From Biomphalaria glabrata (Eukaryota > Mollusca > Gastropoda > Planorbidae): a stretch of DNA of 64,000 nt. The notes beneath the pieces are model-generated. The model did not search any database and was not told where the DNA came from. It saw only the letters and a list, made by a program, of their open reading frames with translations. The DNA lies in contig NC_074716.1 in the NCBI RefSeq assembly GCF_947242115.1, positions 4,566,001-4,630,000 on the forward strand, in the 5' to 3' direction. Each line of letters starts with the position of its first letter. Position 1 is the first letter of the stretch. This document shows, piece by piece, positions 44,129 through 55,350 of this stretch. The position numbers were made by a program, and so were the translations under genes.

Positions 44129-44136
44129 CTTTAGTT

Positions 44137-44629
44137 CAAGCAGTGTCAGCTTTCTAACTAAAGAACAGATTCATACAAAACATGCCTAGTCATTGTACAT
44201 GACCCACAAGTCTTGGTTTCCAAGAAATGTTTTTACAACATCAAAGAAAGCTTACATAGAAAAGGATGCAGGAGAAAAGAAGCGGGGGGGGGGGGGAAAC
44301 GTGGGAAAAACCGACAGCTTCATTCATGCATATTTTTCTTTTGTTTGTTTGCTTTGGGGGAATTCCCGATTTTTTTTTTTGGTTGTTGTCACCCTTGTGA
44401 TTTAGTGCTGTCTCTAATCAGTTGGGGTGGGGAACAAAATGTGTGTGGTGATGAATGACCATGTTGTTGAAGTATCCTGATGACGATTAATAGTGCAGTC
44501 CAGTAACAATGCCATCGACTCTTGGTAGTTTTAAAATAATAATAAACACATGTTTCTTGCTGTTTTGCTTTTGTGTACCTTATGGGCTGAGGGGTGCCCA
44601 GCTCGAGGCGGGCGGTAGCTGTCCAGTCA
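44137..44629. other. gene-free stretch
   Basis: G-run at 44285-44297. GGGCGGTAGCTGTCCAG at 44612-44628 recurs at 54602-54618, so a further dispersed repeat is present here. No exon. Confidence 0.45.
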
Positions 44630-45150
44630 TATAAATTCCTCTTTACATTTTATTCATTGTTTACTTTTCATTCTACGCGAGCCTTGCGTGTAGCGAAGTC
44701 ATACAGTATATCACAATAATTCTGTTTCCTACATAGATCACTCTCAATAGCAAGAACTACCAAATGTTTCAATCTATCTTTGAGAATTGTTGACCTCAAG
44801 TAATTCTTCATTAGTTTGAGGCGCGAGAAGCTTCTTTCACCAGATTACACAATTACGGATGATGCATAATGCCGCGCGTAAGATTGGCGTTTTCCATATT
44901 GAATGACACCCCAAAATGACAATTTTTGTGAATATATTTCCGTATATTTTAAGGACTTTTTCGTATATCTTGAAATTTCGGGAGATTTCCAGGACTTCCT
45001 GGTAAATCGACAGGAGGGCGCAGGAAATCTGTTTTAAGTTATAAAATGGTTTAATTTAATAATTTATACACCTTGAATTAGCGCGGGTGCTATGAAAATG
45101 CGGATCCTTTGAAAGTGGGGGCCCACTGCGGTTGCAGTGACGGTGGGAAG
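44630..45150 (-). pseudogene. hAT transposase C-terminal relic (ZMYM1-like), copy 2
   Basis: The minus strand 44850-44660 reads SGERSFSRLKLMKNYLRSTI, then LKDRLKHLVVLAIESDLC and ILYDFATRKARVE before a stop. This is the hATC dimerisation domain of the transposase group that includes ZMYM1-like and DUF4371 proteins. The upstream catalytic part is not present. The rightward flank to the GGGCCCACTGCGGTTGCAG segment is shared with 14130-14640, which marks the element's 3' region. Confidence 0.8.
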
Positions 45151-45386
45151 AACTTAGCGATCGGTTGTGAATGATGCAGATAAGCGGCAGTGTCGCCAGC
45201 GGTCTTAGCTAAGACGACTCCAGAACGTCAGACTGAAAATCGTGTTTTTTATAGTGCCCCACGAAAACGCTTTATGGACCAGCTTAGGCTCCTACTTGCT
45301 TTAACTGACATAGAAGAAAGCACTTGGTTGCAGGTGGCTTCCTGAGATGAACTCCTATTGAAAAATCAGAGCAGGAAGGACTAGTC
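45151..45386 (-). mobile_element. probable 3' UTR of the LINE at 45387-46605
   Basis: Follows the LINE stop codon on the minus strand. No poly(A) or simple tail was clearly identified, so the 3' end is uncertain. Confidence 0.4.
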
Positions 45387-46605
45387 CTACCGTAGTGCTC
45401 TGGCAAGAAACTTAGCCGTCCGGCGTAGTGCCTCATAGCTACCATACAAGTCGAGTGACTGCACATGCAAGTCCCCCCTTAGCTCGCGGAGCTGGGGACA
45501 CTCGTACAAGACATGCGACACTGTTTCGACGCTCTCTCCACAGTGACGGCATCGGGAGTCAAAGTTAGTGCGGAACCGGGCAAAGTATGCCCCAATAGGA
45601 CAATGTTCCGTCCTGCACTGCGCAACTATTGACTGCTCTGACCTCCTCAGTCGCCACCATGGATCGTCGCGATCTGGGTGACGCATGCGCTGCCAGACAC
45701 CACGTGCTCTGTCGGATTCCTCCCAGGACTTTAACCACTTCTCATGAATGAGTGCTCGGATTTGTGCCGTTGCTTGTAAGTACGTGTTTGGTGCTTCGAG
45801 GTGTGTGGCTGCCATTGCACCCTCCCTTGCGAGGGCGTCTGCCGTTTCATTGCCCCTCACGCCGCAATGTGAAGGCGCCCACTGCATAAAAACGACAGCT
45901 CCAATAGCTCGGCGGATGTTATCTGCGGTGCCGATTGCCTCTTCTATTACGGGCGACCCTCCCCCGCCGCCAACCATAACTAGGAGACTGGAGCGAGAGT
46001 CAGTGACCAACACCACCGTAGTGGCGCTAGTCTCGCGTTGGAGCATTCGGGCCCTAATGGCCTCGAACGCCCTAGTTATCCCTGTGAGTTCGGCATCCAT
46101 GGAGCATGTGGCGTAGCCGCATGGACCAGAGACCCTATCTGGTTCAGTCCGGTCGGGGTAGACGATAAGGGCCCCATACCCCGATCTGTCGGGGTCCCTC
46201 ATTACCGACCCATCGGTATAACAGAAAATGGCATCTGATGGGTAGGATTTTATGGTTATGGATGCCAAATTTTGAAGAATGGCAGGTGTTAATCGCCTGT
46301 TGGTGGCTCCCTCTTGCCCTAACAGGGACAGGTTTATTTGTGGGGCCGGCGATCTCCTCCACGGAGGGCACGTACTAATTCTCCTAATAGGGATTCTATC
46401 AGTGGAGAGTCCAGCTGAGTTAGACAAATTGGCCGCAATATGGAGGAACGATCGAATTTTGATGCGGTTCCTCTCTCTCCACTGTCGCACTAAGATTGAG
46501 GTGGGTAGCCTAGAGTCGCCCCTTTTGTAGCGCTCGTAGGCCGTAAGTACTGCCCTCTCCCTCCTAAGATGTAAGGGTGCCACGTTAGTAAAGATTTCAG
46601 CAGCG
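45387..46605 (-). mobile_element. RNase H-bearing LINE (I/Nimb-like), 3' half with an open frame
   Basis: The largest mobile-element frame in the window, about 400 codons without a stop. Upstream it reads NAAEIFTNVAPLHLRRERAV, the region just after the reverse transcriptase. Then comes a complete RNase H domain with all four catalytic positions: YTDGS (Asp), DAELTGI (Glu), VTDSRSS (Asp) and SHCGVRGNETADALAREG (His and Asp). It ends with a C-terminal knuckle CRHCGESVETVSHVLYEC and the usual LYGSYEALRRTAKFL end. No endonuclease or RT palm domain remains; the element is truncated at about 46605, against a 31-bp array. The lack of stops suggests a recent insertion. The resemblance to the Biomphalaria 'nimbus' I-type element is from memory and unverified. 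Confidence 0.88.
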
Positions 46606-46770
46606 TTTTATTCTTGTTTGGTTGCGTTAGTACAAGTTTTATTTTCGTTTGGTTGCGTTAGTACAAGTTTTATTTTTGTTTGGTTGCGTTAGTACAAGTT
46701 TTTGTTTTGTTGCGTTAGTACAAGTTTTATTTTTGTTTCGTTGCGTTAGTACAAGTTTTATTTTTTTCTC
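46606..46770. repeat. 31-bp tandem array, five units
   Basis: Unit GTTTGGTTGCGTTAGTACAA followed by GTTTTATTTTT, with one shortened unit near 46700. It abuts the truncated 5' edge of the LINE. Confidence 0.93.
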
Positions 46771-47265
46771 ATTAAAATAATATGGTGAGAAAAAGTCATT
46801 AAAGTTTTATCCTGAAGTAATAGGATCTGAGTCAACCTAATTATACGGTTTGATAAAGTTCATTTGGTATTCTCTTTATTCTCTCCCTTGAAAGTTGTTT
46901 TTTAATCAGTGTTTACGTCGGTCTGAATGACTAGTCCTTCGGGGGGATTCCCCTTTGAATCCCCACACTCAGTCATAGACATTGATCGCAAGGTAAAGGT
47001 TATTTTCGTCCTCGTGGGTGAAGGCCGTGCCCAGAGGAAAGGTCAAGCAAGGGAGGTAAGCAGGACAAGGAGTGTGACTAATGAAAGTGGTCAATATTTT
47101 ACCTACGCGATACGTGAGATTCGGTCACGTGAGAAGATAAAAAAATGTATTTAAAAAAATGTGATTACAAAATGCAGAACTGTTGGGCTTGTCTAGTAAT
47201 GCGACTACTGCAGTTCGTCATTTTTCTTAAAATACTTCTTAATCAGTTCTGATAAATAGCTCTGA
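46771..47265. other. gene-free stretch
   Basis: Contains a strong small hairpin (GGGGATTC/GAATCCCC) near 46943-46963. No exon supported. Confidence 0.5.
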
Positions 47266-47531
47266 AGTTCCCATTTCAGACTTTTCAATATATAATCTAT
47301 AGAGCAGATGATGTTAAGGTCATCTGTTGCTTTGGCCAGCGGTTAAATAGCATGGTGTCATGTGGCCGGCACAACGACCAACCGCCTTTACTTTCCCACA
47401 AGTAAAGAAAGGTACCCATTAGAGTTGGGTGGACTCAGGGGTGCCCCAAAAAAATCTAAATCCTAGTTTTCATCAAGATTCGACCCCAGGTTTGGAAGCC
47501 TGTGCTTTAACCACTCAGCCACCGCACCCCC
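47266..47531 (-). mobile_element. tRNA-derived SINE, family A
   Basis: Well preserved: GATGATGTTAAGGTCATCTG, AAGGTACCCATTAGAGTTGG, GTGGACTCAGGGG and, at the right, GCTTTAACCACTCAGCCACC (tRNA head in reverse). Confidence 0.9.
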
Positions 47532-47920
47532 GTAGCCCTGTTGACAGTTTGACTGAGTTTGAAAATTACATTAAAATTATTTAAACTTAAAAAATAAAAC
47601 AAGTAAGAACAAGACAGTTATTTCATTAATCAAATAGGCCCTAACCAAGTGCAAAGCGTTATATTATGCTGTAAAAACTAAACGATCTATCCATGGATAT
47701 ATGATCGCTCGGTTGTTTTCCATTTGTTGCTGTTGTTGTTGCTCTTTTCGCTTTTAGACTTTTATCTGTTTGTTCATTTTCCCTGCCCTGCACCTGTTCA
47801 CCAGTCACACAAGGTTAGAGGCGTAGGGCTTGGTAACACTTAGTACAATATGGAAAGGATGGTCCATGACAAAGGGGGGGTGGCTATGGACGTGGCGTGT
47901 TGGTCTAAACTACCCACAGG
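47532..47920. other. gene-free stretch
   Basis: Nothing recognised. Confidence 0.5.
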
Positions 47921-48076
47921 CAGTGGCGTAGCTAGGATGGGGGAGGAGGGGGGAAGCATTTGAAATGAGTGTTTTTTTACATTAAAAATGAAATATTACG
48001 AAAAATGCAGGGGCCCTCAAAGAGGACAAACCACCCCGGGCCCCCAAAAACTGGAAGATTCCTAGTTTCGCCCCTG
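47921..48076. mobile_element. 156-bp CAGTGGCGTAGC-type hAT short element with exact 8-bp TSD
   Basis: Duplication CCCACAGG at 47913-47920 and 48077-48084. Left CAGTGGCGTAGCTAGG, right CCTAGTTTCGCCCCTG. Reference copy for the related elements at 13960, 30787 and 32510. Confidence 0.93.
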
Positions 48077-48084
48077 CCCACAGG

Positions 48085-48661
48085 TTGTGACGTTGCAGGT
48101 CAGTGTTCAGGATAACTTTGGTCTCGGTAAGACACGAAAACGTGTTTCAAATTGTTAGAAACGCACGCTTAAATAAAGTAAACGGCGCAGTGTTCCTCAA
48201 CGTAAAACTCTCACAATGAAGGAAGATTAAGGACAACCTTATAAGATTAAGACCTAGTGTTAAAACTCTCAACACTACCATTATACATATTTCTAGCGTA
48301 GATCTACATCGTAATAACGACACTGAAGATGTATATATAGCATCCAGTGGTGACTTTTTACTACATGGAGGCTACTTTTCCCTAATCGTCTTAGATGACC
48401 ATCATTGTCATCGTCATTATAATCCTCAGTCGAAGGGGTGCTGTGACGGTTCAGTGTAACGAAATACCCCCCCCCCCTTTTCCCGGTCATCAGCTGTTCT
48501 TAGCAGAATATCAGGAGACAGGCTGATCCGTCTTTCACGTTGACAGCTTTTCTCTGGACCCTTCGATTATACTAAAACCCAATTCCAGCAGCCTTTCATA
48601 TCTAGTGGTATTTTAGCTCCATTCATTTGATTGCTTATTTAAGTAAAATTGATAACGCTCT
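48085..48661. other. gene-free stretch
   Basis: No exon or recognised repeat. Confidence 0.5.
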
Positions 48662-48840
48662 AATTTGGCTGCCTGGTCGTGCGGTTTGCGCGCTGGACTG
48701 TCGTTCGGATTTATCGACGGTCGAGGGTTCAAACCCTGCCCGCTCCCATCCCCCGTCGTCCTGCGGGAGGTTTGGACTAGGAAGTAAACCATCTTCAACT
48801 CTGAAGGAACATCCGAAACATGTAAAACATTTTACAAACA
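48662..48840 (+). mobile_element. tRNA-derived SINE, family C
   Basis: Head GGCTGCCTGGTCGTGCGGTT with A-box-like GCGCGCTGGACTGTCG and B-box GAGGGTTCAAACCC. The body has CCTGCGGGAGGTTTGGACTA and AACATCCGAAACATG, and the 3' end is a TTTTACAAACAAACA segment. A second, partial copy lies at 55235. Confidence 0.8.
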
Positions 48841-48949
48841 AACATTTAAGCTATTTCATTATTCTAAGCTCAAACTATTTCTCAAAGAAGAAAAATCGCC
48901 TTGTATTTTTTTCTGCGGATGTTGACTCTTTTCAGACTTATCTATAGGA

Positions 48950-49045
48950 AAGTAAATGTCGTTTGTTTATCTGGCCAACTGTTAACGAGAGTGTCATGTA
49001 GCCAGCATAACGACCAACCGTCTTTACTTTCCCAACTAATGTCAG
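48950..49045 (-). mobile_element. tRNA-derived SINE, family A fragment
   Basis: TCTGGCCAACTGTTAACGAG, TGTCATGTAGCCAGCATAAC and CCAACTAATGTCAGTACTC: middle part of the family only. Confidence 0.75.
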
Positions 49046-49910
49046 TACTCTGAGTTGTTTAGTCTTTTAATCTTTTTACATTTTACCAACTCGTCAGTCT
49101 TAACAAGTAACACCCCAGTATGAGAGCATAGGTTTGAATAATTTTGAAAAAAAAAAAGTGAACTTCAAGGCGGGACATAAGTTCCCACCTTCATTATCCG
49201 CTTATAGTTTTTGCACCAAGGATTTTTTTTTTTAGTTCAACTTCTAATGAGTCACCAACACATAAAGCATTCATTCAATTGCCTAAGGGCATGAAAGATA
49301 ATTCAGGACATCAACACAGAGTTATGTCCCCAGGGACTATCTGGTGACTGGGTGCCAATTGATTTAAAATGTTCACACACACATACAACATCCCAAAATA
49401 TCCCCATGACGCGCCTTCACACTTAGTAGATGTCCATAAAAAGCTTCACAAGTTTTCTTGATGAAGAAAGTCTCCTCGTTTATCCCGGAGGTGCCGAAAA
49501 AATCAACAACGATATGCTAATTGCTCATTTCCGATACGGGGAGACAATCTCTACGCACACATACAATGAGAGGTCAAAGGCCGAGTTCTTCCGGGGTGCA
49601 CCCCACGAAGGACCGCTATCTGGAATAGCACCATGCATGGAACTGCTGATGGTGTTGCGACTCCTGGTCTGTTTGACGTTGCCTTTGTTAGCCTGTCCGT
49701 ATCCATCTTGTTTCCACTTGATATCCACTCTGAAGACGGGACATTCCACGCTACTCTCTGAACGGGATTTATCAAGTCGCTTAAATCATGACCTCCGTGA
49801 TCCTGGGCCGGCCTTGGGTAAGTGAATTTGATGGCCCCTCATAAAATAGAAAAATAAAAAACAAACACTACACAAACAAAATTACCCTATTTCAATTGTT
49901 TGGTTTAAAC
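49046..49910. other. gene-free stretch, one open frame of uncertain nature
   Basis: A 131-codon plus-strand frame (49430-49825) overlaps two minus-strand frames of 74 codons, and none shows a known domain. CTGGGCCGGCCTTGGG at 49804-49819 resembles the end of a hAT-type repeat and may pair with CCTAAGGCCGGC at 51761-51772. Confidence 0.4.
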
Positions 49911-51408
49911 CAGTGGTTCCCAAACTTTTTTGTCTCGTAGACCCCTTGACATGTTTTTAAGTTTTCGGTAGACCCCCCCAGCATTTTTTTGAAAATTCAT
50001 TAACTTCAGATGTGCTTTTCTCACTGATTACTATGCGATATATATTTATTGATGACATTCAAAGCAAAATAAAGCAAAATAAAATTTAATATGCATTACA
50101 AGAAGTAACTAAACAACAACAACAACAAAAAAAAAAAACGCCTATTGGTGGGCAGCTTTGATAATAAAATGTCAATCTTGGGCTTCAATTTAGTTCGGGT
50201 TAACATTCTATCTTCTCGATTAGATGATGTCTGACTGATTTAAATTTGGAAAGTAAGAAAAATTATCATTGTCATCGTATGCTTCATTAATTTAATCCTC
50301 ACATGAAACACTGAGATTATGCCTTCGTGTTGATCAAATTTAGGTTATCACATTGTAGCTGCAAGTTAATTAACCTCATTCAATTTATGAAACAAGTTTG
50401 TGAAATAGACTATGTCCGATTCCCGTTTAATTTCTGTGTTTTAAAATAGGATCTTAGCAACCAAGAACTCAGAAAAAATAGTGTCAAAGATAAGCTATCA
50501 TACCTCAGTGTGAAGGAGCAATTGTTCAAAATTTCAGGCAAAAAGCAATTCTTTATGAATTTCTTGATTCATAACAAAAATATAATAATACCACAACATT
50601 ATCAGGCAAGGTTAACTAGTCCAGCTTTTTAAAAAAGTAAATCGTAATAACACGATAACCATTCATTGTCCAAAACTCATTTCACAATTACACATTTGAA
50701 CTGTATTGTTGCTTAGAGAAATTTTTAATATCAGATATAGGATTGTGTAAAACAGTTTGTAAAGCCTCTTCAATGGTTGGCAAAGTCAATATTTTGCTTA
50801 TAGTGTGCAGTTTTTTTAGAGTTTGATATAAGCCTAAGTGAATATATTGTAAGACGCTCACAAACCTATTCTCTTTTAATCAACATTTTTCAACTGTGGC
50901 TTAATTCTGAATTTAAAAGTTTTCAAAAGTATTTCAAATCTTAATCTATTTTATTTCATGTTGACTTTTCTCGATGTTCCAGCTTCGATGGTTTCATAGC
51001 GACATAGCTTCAAACTTTGTTACATAAAAATAAAGAACAAATGCAATAGTTGTTCAACAAAGAAAGAATGAAGCCAAATTTTTAATAACCAACAATTTAC
51101 GGTCAACATTTTATTTTATAGACTCGGCCATGTAAATTATTACTTTCACGTTGACACAATTAAGGTATTTGAAATAATACATTAAAATTTTTAAATAAAA
51201 AAAATCATTCCACTAACAGGGTTGAAATTCAAAGGATTAACTAAGGTACAAATCATGTGTGAACGAGTCGATGCTTCAATGAGATCCGCCTTCGTAGACC
51301 CCCATTAACAGGCCATAGACCCCCAATTTATTTTTTTCACTTCCGTAGACCCCTTGGAAGTCCTCGTAGACCCCTGGGGGTCTATATAGACCACTTTGGG
51401 AATCACTG
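49911..51408. mobile_element. 1.5 kb hAT-like element with exact 8-bp TSD
   Basis: Duplication GTTTAAAC (itself palindromic) at 49903-49910 and 51409-51416. Left CAGTGGTTCCCAAACTTTTT, right ACTTTGGGAATCACTG. GTAGACCCC motifs repeat near both ends. The AT-rich core holds no recognisable transposase. Confidence 0.92.
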
Positions 51409-51416
51409 GTTTAAAC

Positions 51417-51906
51417 GATCAATGCTGACGGGTAACAACATTTAACAAAACACATCTTTGCACTCTCCGCTTCTCTTTTGCATCTTGATGCACCAGACCT
51501 CGAAATAATGTTTTGACCAATAAGAAGCAACAAGGTCCTAGCACTGGTGGTCAAATAAATAGATCTTAATATTCACGAATAAACCTTGAGTTATAGTAGA
51601 TACTTTAGAGCTAGGCTAGTAGACATAGATCTCTGCTATGTTTGAGCTATGATCAAAGATTTCGCTTTTTTTTCCGCAAAAAAACTGTTTCTGTTCGAGG
51701 TCCCCCCCCCACACACACACACCACTCGGAGGCCCTAGGCGGCTGCCTAGTTTGCCTATGCCTAAGGCCGGCGTGACTTCTTACGTAGTAGGTTAAGTTA
51801 ACTAAGACTAAGCCGAATGAACGAATGATTGAGTTCAAAGACAGAGAGAAAATGCCGTCCCGATGTAGTTCTACCTACCTTAGTTGAAACACTCTAAACA
51901 ATAATC
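51417..51906. other. gene-free stretch with a possible hAT terminus
   Basis: GGAGGCCCTAGGCGGCTGCC and TTTGCCTATGCCTAAGGCCG at about 51727-51770 look like the end of a CCGGCCTTAGGC-type hAT short repeat. Its partner may be 49804. Confidence 0.45.
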
Positions 51907-52103
51907 CAGTGTTCCCCAAACTTGTTCCCTAAAGGAACACTTCAAACATCCTGAGTATTTAGCGGAACACTTTGCATGTTTTTTTAAAGAGATTAGTTAA
52001 TTAACTAGTTAATTATTCTTGTAGTTTGTGGAACTGTAGTGGAACACCTATTCAGGCCTTGTAGAACAATGTGGTTCTTTGGAACACAGTTTGGGAAACA
52101 CTG
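51907..52103. mobile_element. 197-bp hAT-like element (CAGTGTTCCC ends)
   Basis: Flanks CAATAATC (51899-51906) and CAATAATA (52104-52111), 7 of 8 identical. Left CAGTGTTCCCCAAACTTG, right CAGTTTGGGAAACACTG. A relic of the same family sits just before PRMT3 exon 56977 (56860-56935). Confidence 0.88.
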
Positions 52104-52221
52104 CAATAATAGACAATACCTTAAAGTGGGTTAATCATAAACGGCTACATTAAAGTAAAATACATTAAGGACAAATAAATTGCAAATGGCGAAGTGTTAC
52201 AGCTCTTACCTCTTCTCGGTG

Positions 52222-52275
52222 CCTGGAAATTTAGGCATCGGTAATTTAGGCACCGGACATTAAGGCACCATGAAA
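52222..52275. repeat. foldback-family minisatellite fragment
   Basis: CTGGAAATTTAGGCATCGG and TTTAGGCACCGGACATTAAG: terminal units in left-arm orientation, no partner arm nearby. Confidence 0.65.
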
Positions 52276-52544
52276 TTGAGTTTGAGTTTTGAGTTTAGGT
52301 ACATCGGCACAATTTAGGCCATGTCGTGCCCGTAATCCTTTAAGGATCACTCTCCCTTTACATAACAAGGACTAAATTCTGTTCAGTTAAATCCTTAAAA
52401 ACAATGTCTGTTCACAGTTAAAATAGTAAAGGTAGTAAAACTTTAATAATTTGGTAAAAATCTTATGTAAATATAATATGTTCACAATTCAAAAATCAGA
52501 TCTTCGTAGACAACCCCACCTCCCGAACAAAGACTAAGACTAAG

Positions 52545-52890
52545 ACTGCTTTATTGATCCTTACGGAAATTTGTTGTGATTACAAGGACTCGTTTCTCAT
52601 ATAAAGACAACACAACAGAAAAATACACATAAATGCAACAGACAACATAAAGAGTTCATTCAGCGACTACACACAGGTATCTTGATGCATTTCATGTTCC
52701 CTGATCAATGAGTGGCGGTGATAGAGTCTGACCGAGTGAGGTACGAACGAGTTTTTGTACCGCTCCGTTCTTGCGACGATCTGGCGTAGTTCTGATGGAG
52801 CGGGTGGCCGTTGTCTTCCAAGATTTTTTCGATTTTTCTTAGGCACGTTTGTTCAAAAAGTACCTTCCCAGGGTCGACATTGTCGAATAG
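52545..52890 (-). mobile_element. LINE C-terminus and 3' UTR relic
   Basis: The minus strand reads LFEQTCLRKIEKILEDNGHP, then HQNYARSSQERSGTKTRSYL and TRSDSITA, the HPLH.....SSQR.G..RS pattern of many LINE protein ends. After a stop comes an untranslated segment ending in AATTTCCGTAAGGATCAATA, which equals a LINE 3' end. Confidence 0.65.
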
Positions 52891-53632
52891 TGTTGTGTTT
52901 TTAAGGTGTGTGTTCTAAAAAATTTCTCCCTGACATCCTGGTTTCTGGGGCACTCAATGAGGCACCTGTAAATTTGGAACTAGTTGACAAGGCGCAAAAC
53001 GCAGACACTTCGATGTCCATAAAGCTTCCCTCTTTTTGAACTATTTTTGACTGAGTAGTTTCGTGACAATGAAGGGAGGGTCTGATTCAGACACACAACT
53101 CACCACCTCTTCCCCTGGATCATATACTTACTGTATGCAATGATGCCTACGAAAGATTCAAACCACGATCAACGAGTTGACCATTCGAGGCGCAAACCAT
53201 TCACATGATGTGTCTTAACAATAAAACGTGTTATATGATAATGATGGCTAAAATGGTTTGCGGGTTAAGATTAATTAATCATTCTTGTGCCTGAAATCTA
53301 TTATCCTAAAAACAAAACAACTTCTCACCGTACCGGTATTCTAATGTTTTATTCTTTAAAAAACCCTTTTTATTTTCTGTTGTCTTAATTAAAAACGTTA
53401 TGTGTTGTAATAGTGTTTAAGCCGTGTGGCTGTGACATGCACCAAACAGATGTCCCCTTTACTTCTACATAAAGGCTGTCGCCAACCGTAAAAAAAAAAG
53501 TATTTTATGAAACATCTATCTTGGTAGATAGAAGATCTTAATAAAACTCTAGGGATGGCCCTAGTGGCCCAACCCGACCAACCACTAGTCTCCAGGACTT
53601 TGTATCTTGCCTCCCTCTGCACATTATGATAA
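52891..53632. other. gene-free stretch
   Basis: Nothing recognised beyond short frames. Confidence 0.45.
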
Positions 53633-53752
53633 TTAGTTGTATATAATTAGTTGTATATAATTAGTTGTATATAATTAGTTGTATATAATTAGTTGTATAT
53701 AATTTGTTGTATATAATTAGTTGTATATAATTAGTTGTATATAATTAGTTGC
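53633..53752. repeat. 14-bp tandem array, about 8-9 units
   Basis: Unit AATTAGTTGTATAT, nearly perfect; one unit has AATTTG. Confidence 0.97.
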
Positions 53753-54810
53753 CCTTCTTCGCAGTTAGCAAGAGTACCCCATGACGTGAGCCTCTAACAA
53801 TAGTCTCAAGCTGAAAATGATAGAAAAGGAGAAGAAAAAAAAGGGACTTCCTGTCGGAAAGATGTCACGTGGTTTGCTTGTCCTAAGTCGGGTCACGCCC
53901 ATCCGTTCCACATTGACAATTCATGACTAATGGGCTGTATTGATCTCCACCATCGCCTGGTCAGTCCCCCGATTGCCACCGTGGCCTGGTCGTTTGGTGA
54001 CTCACGCTACAGCCACATGTACCGGTATTACCAACACACCAGGTGTGCCATTGTGCTCTCTTGTTCGTACGTATGTGAGAGGACGAGCTGGAGTGGTGGG
54101 CGACGTGGTAATCGGATGGCACGTGACTTGAAGTTAGAACAATCCCTTGAACCAATGTTTTATTGACTTTATTGACTGTATAAAAACCTCACCCAATTTC
54201 TTCCAATGTGTGAATTCTTGTATTTGTAAATACGTCAACACCTATTCTAAGATATAAAAAAAAGTATGTTAAAATGAAACAAACAGACAAACTAAATCTA
54301 AACTAGAGCTCACAAAAAAATTGAAATCATTAATTATTAATATGATTTTGGTCTCCATTAATATTAGTGTGTCTGACATATCACTATGAACACACATTTC
54401 CTTGAGGGACCGTTTTTATGGCGATCTTTGTTGGCTTTTGTTTTTCTTGTAAGGCATCTTCTATCTCTTGCGTGTAAAAGGTTATTTGGTCATCTGTTTA
54501 TCTACCTTTTCTAAAGCCAGTTAGGGTTTCAGTAAGTAGGTTATTTGACTCAAGGATCCAAGTGAGTCTATTAGGCCCAAACTGGTGCGACTAATTTAAT
54601 AGGGCGGTAGCTGTCCAGTTTATTTCTTTATTTGGAATGCATTAGTAATTGGGGTGGGGGTCACAATGGCTTTTTTCTAGATGTTTGGGATTCTTCGTGT
54701 TTTTTCCTGCTGTTGAAGATTTATGACTTTTTTTTTTTACCTTTGCCCCAGGACTTAAGTAATGACCTGTAGATTAGTCTTCAATATAGTTGTGAGTTAC
54801 AATATGGTGG
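53753..54810. other. gene-free stretch
   Basis: Overlapping short frames near 53930-54166 have no domain. GGGCGGTAGCTGTCCAG at 54602 repeats 44612. No exon supported. Confidence 0.45.
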
Positions 54811-55021
54811 AATAGGTTGTCTGAATCAGCCAGTAAAACCAAAGACTTATCTTCTTATCTTATATAATACAGACGTTACTTCAAAAAAGAAGATGATTAC
54901 GTCCTACGCGTCATGCAGACTTTAAGTCATTGATTAACATGCATGACTAGATTGACACATGAAATGCGTAGGACGTAATTTATATCTTCTTTTTTGAATT
55001 AACGTCTGTAATATATAAGAT
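54811..55021. mobile_element. 'ACGTC' interspersed repeat, palindromic copy
   Basis: Left arm 54858-54918 (CAGACGTTACTTCAAAAAAG, GATTACGTCCTACGCGTCAT) and right arm 54958-55021 (CATGAAATGCGTAGGACGTA, TTAACGTCTGTAATATATAA) are inverted copies around a loop with GTTAATCAATGACTTAAA-like sequence read in reverse. This copy can form a long hairpin. Confidence 0.8.
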
Positions 55022-55234
55022 TCCAATCCATCATGAAATTTTAATTTAATTCAATTTTAGTACTTTTTTTTTCTTTTACTACAAACAGTTTTAATATTTT
55101 AGATTTCTTTTTGTTTATTTTTTTTTTTAAATCTATAGGCTACATTTATAGGCCATATTTTTCTTGAAAGGACATTTTATAAAGTATATTTAGTCATTCT
55201 ATATAACGATTAGGCAAAGTAGAAAATGGCTGCA
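55022..55234. other. AT-rich spacer
   Basis: No feature seen. Confidence 0.5.
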
Positions 55235-55350
55235 AAGTTGTGGACTGTTACTTAAATAGTCCCGGTTCGAACCTCACCAACCGCCATCCCACGCCTTTCT
55301 GCGGGAGGTTTGGGCTAGGCCGTTAGGAGAATCATCAGTAACACTTACAA
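55235..55350 (+). mobile_element. tRNA-derived SINE, family C, diverged
   Basis: B-box-like CCCGGTTCGAACC, CCGCCATCCCACGCC and TCTGCGGGAGGTTTGGGCTA match the body of 48662-48840. Confidence 0.65.

Noticed and set aside
49430-49825. 131-codon plus-strand frame with overlapping minus-strand frames
   Set aside because: No recognisable domain on either strand and no consistent exon structure.
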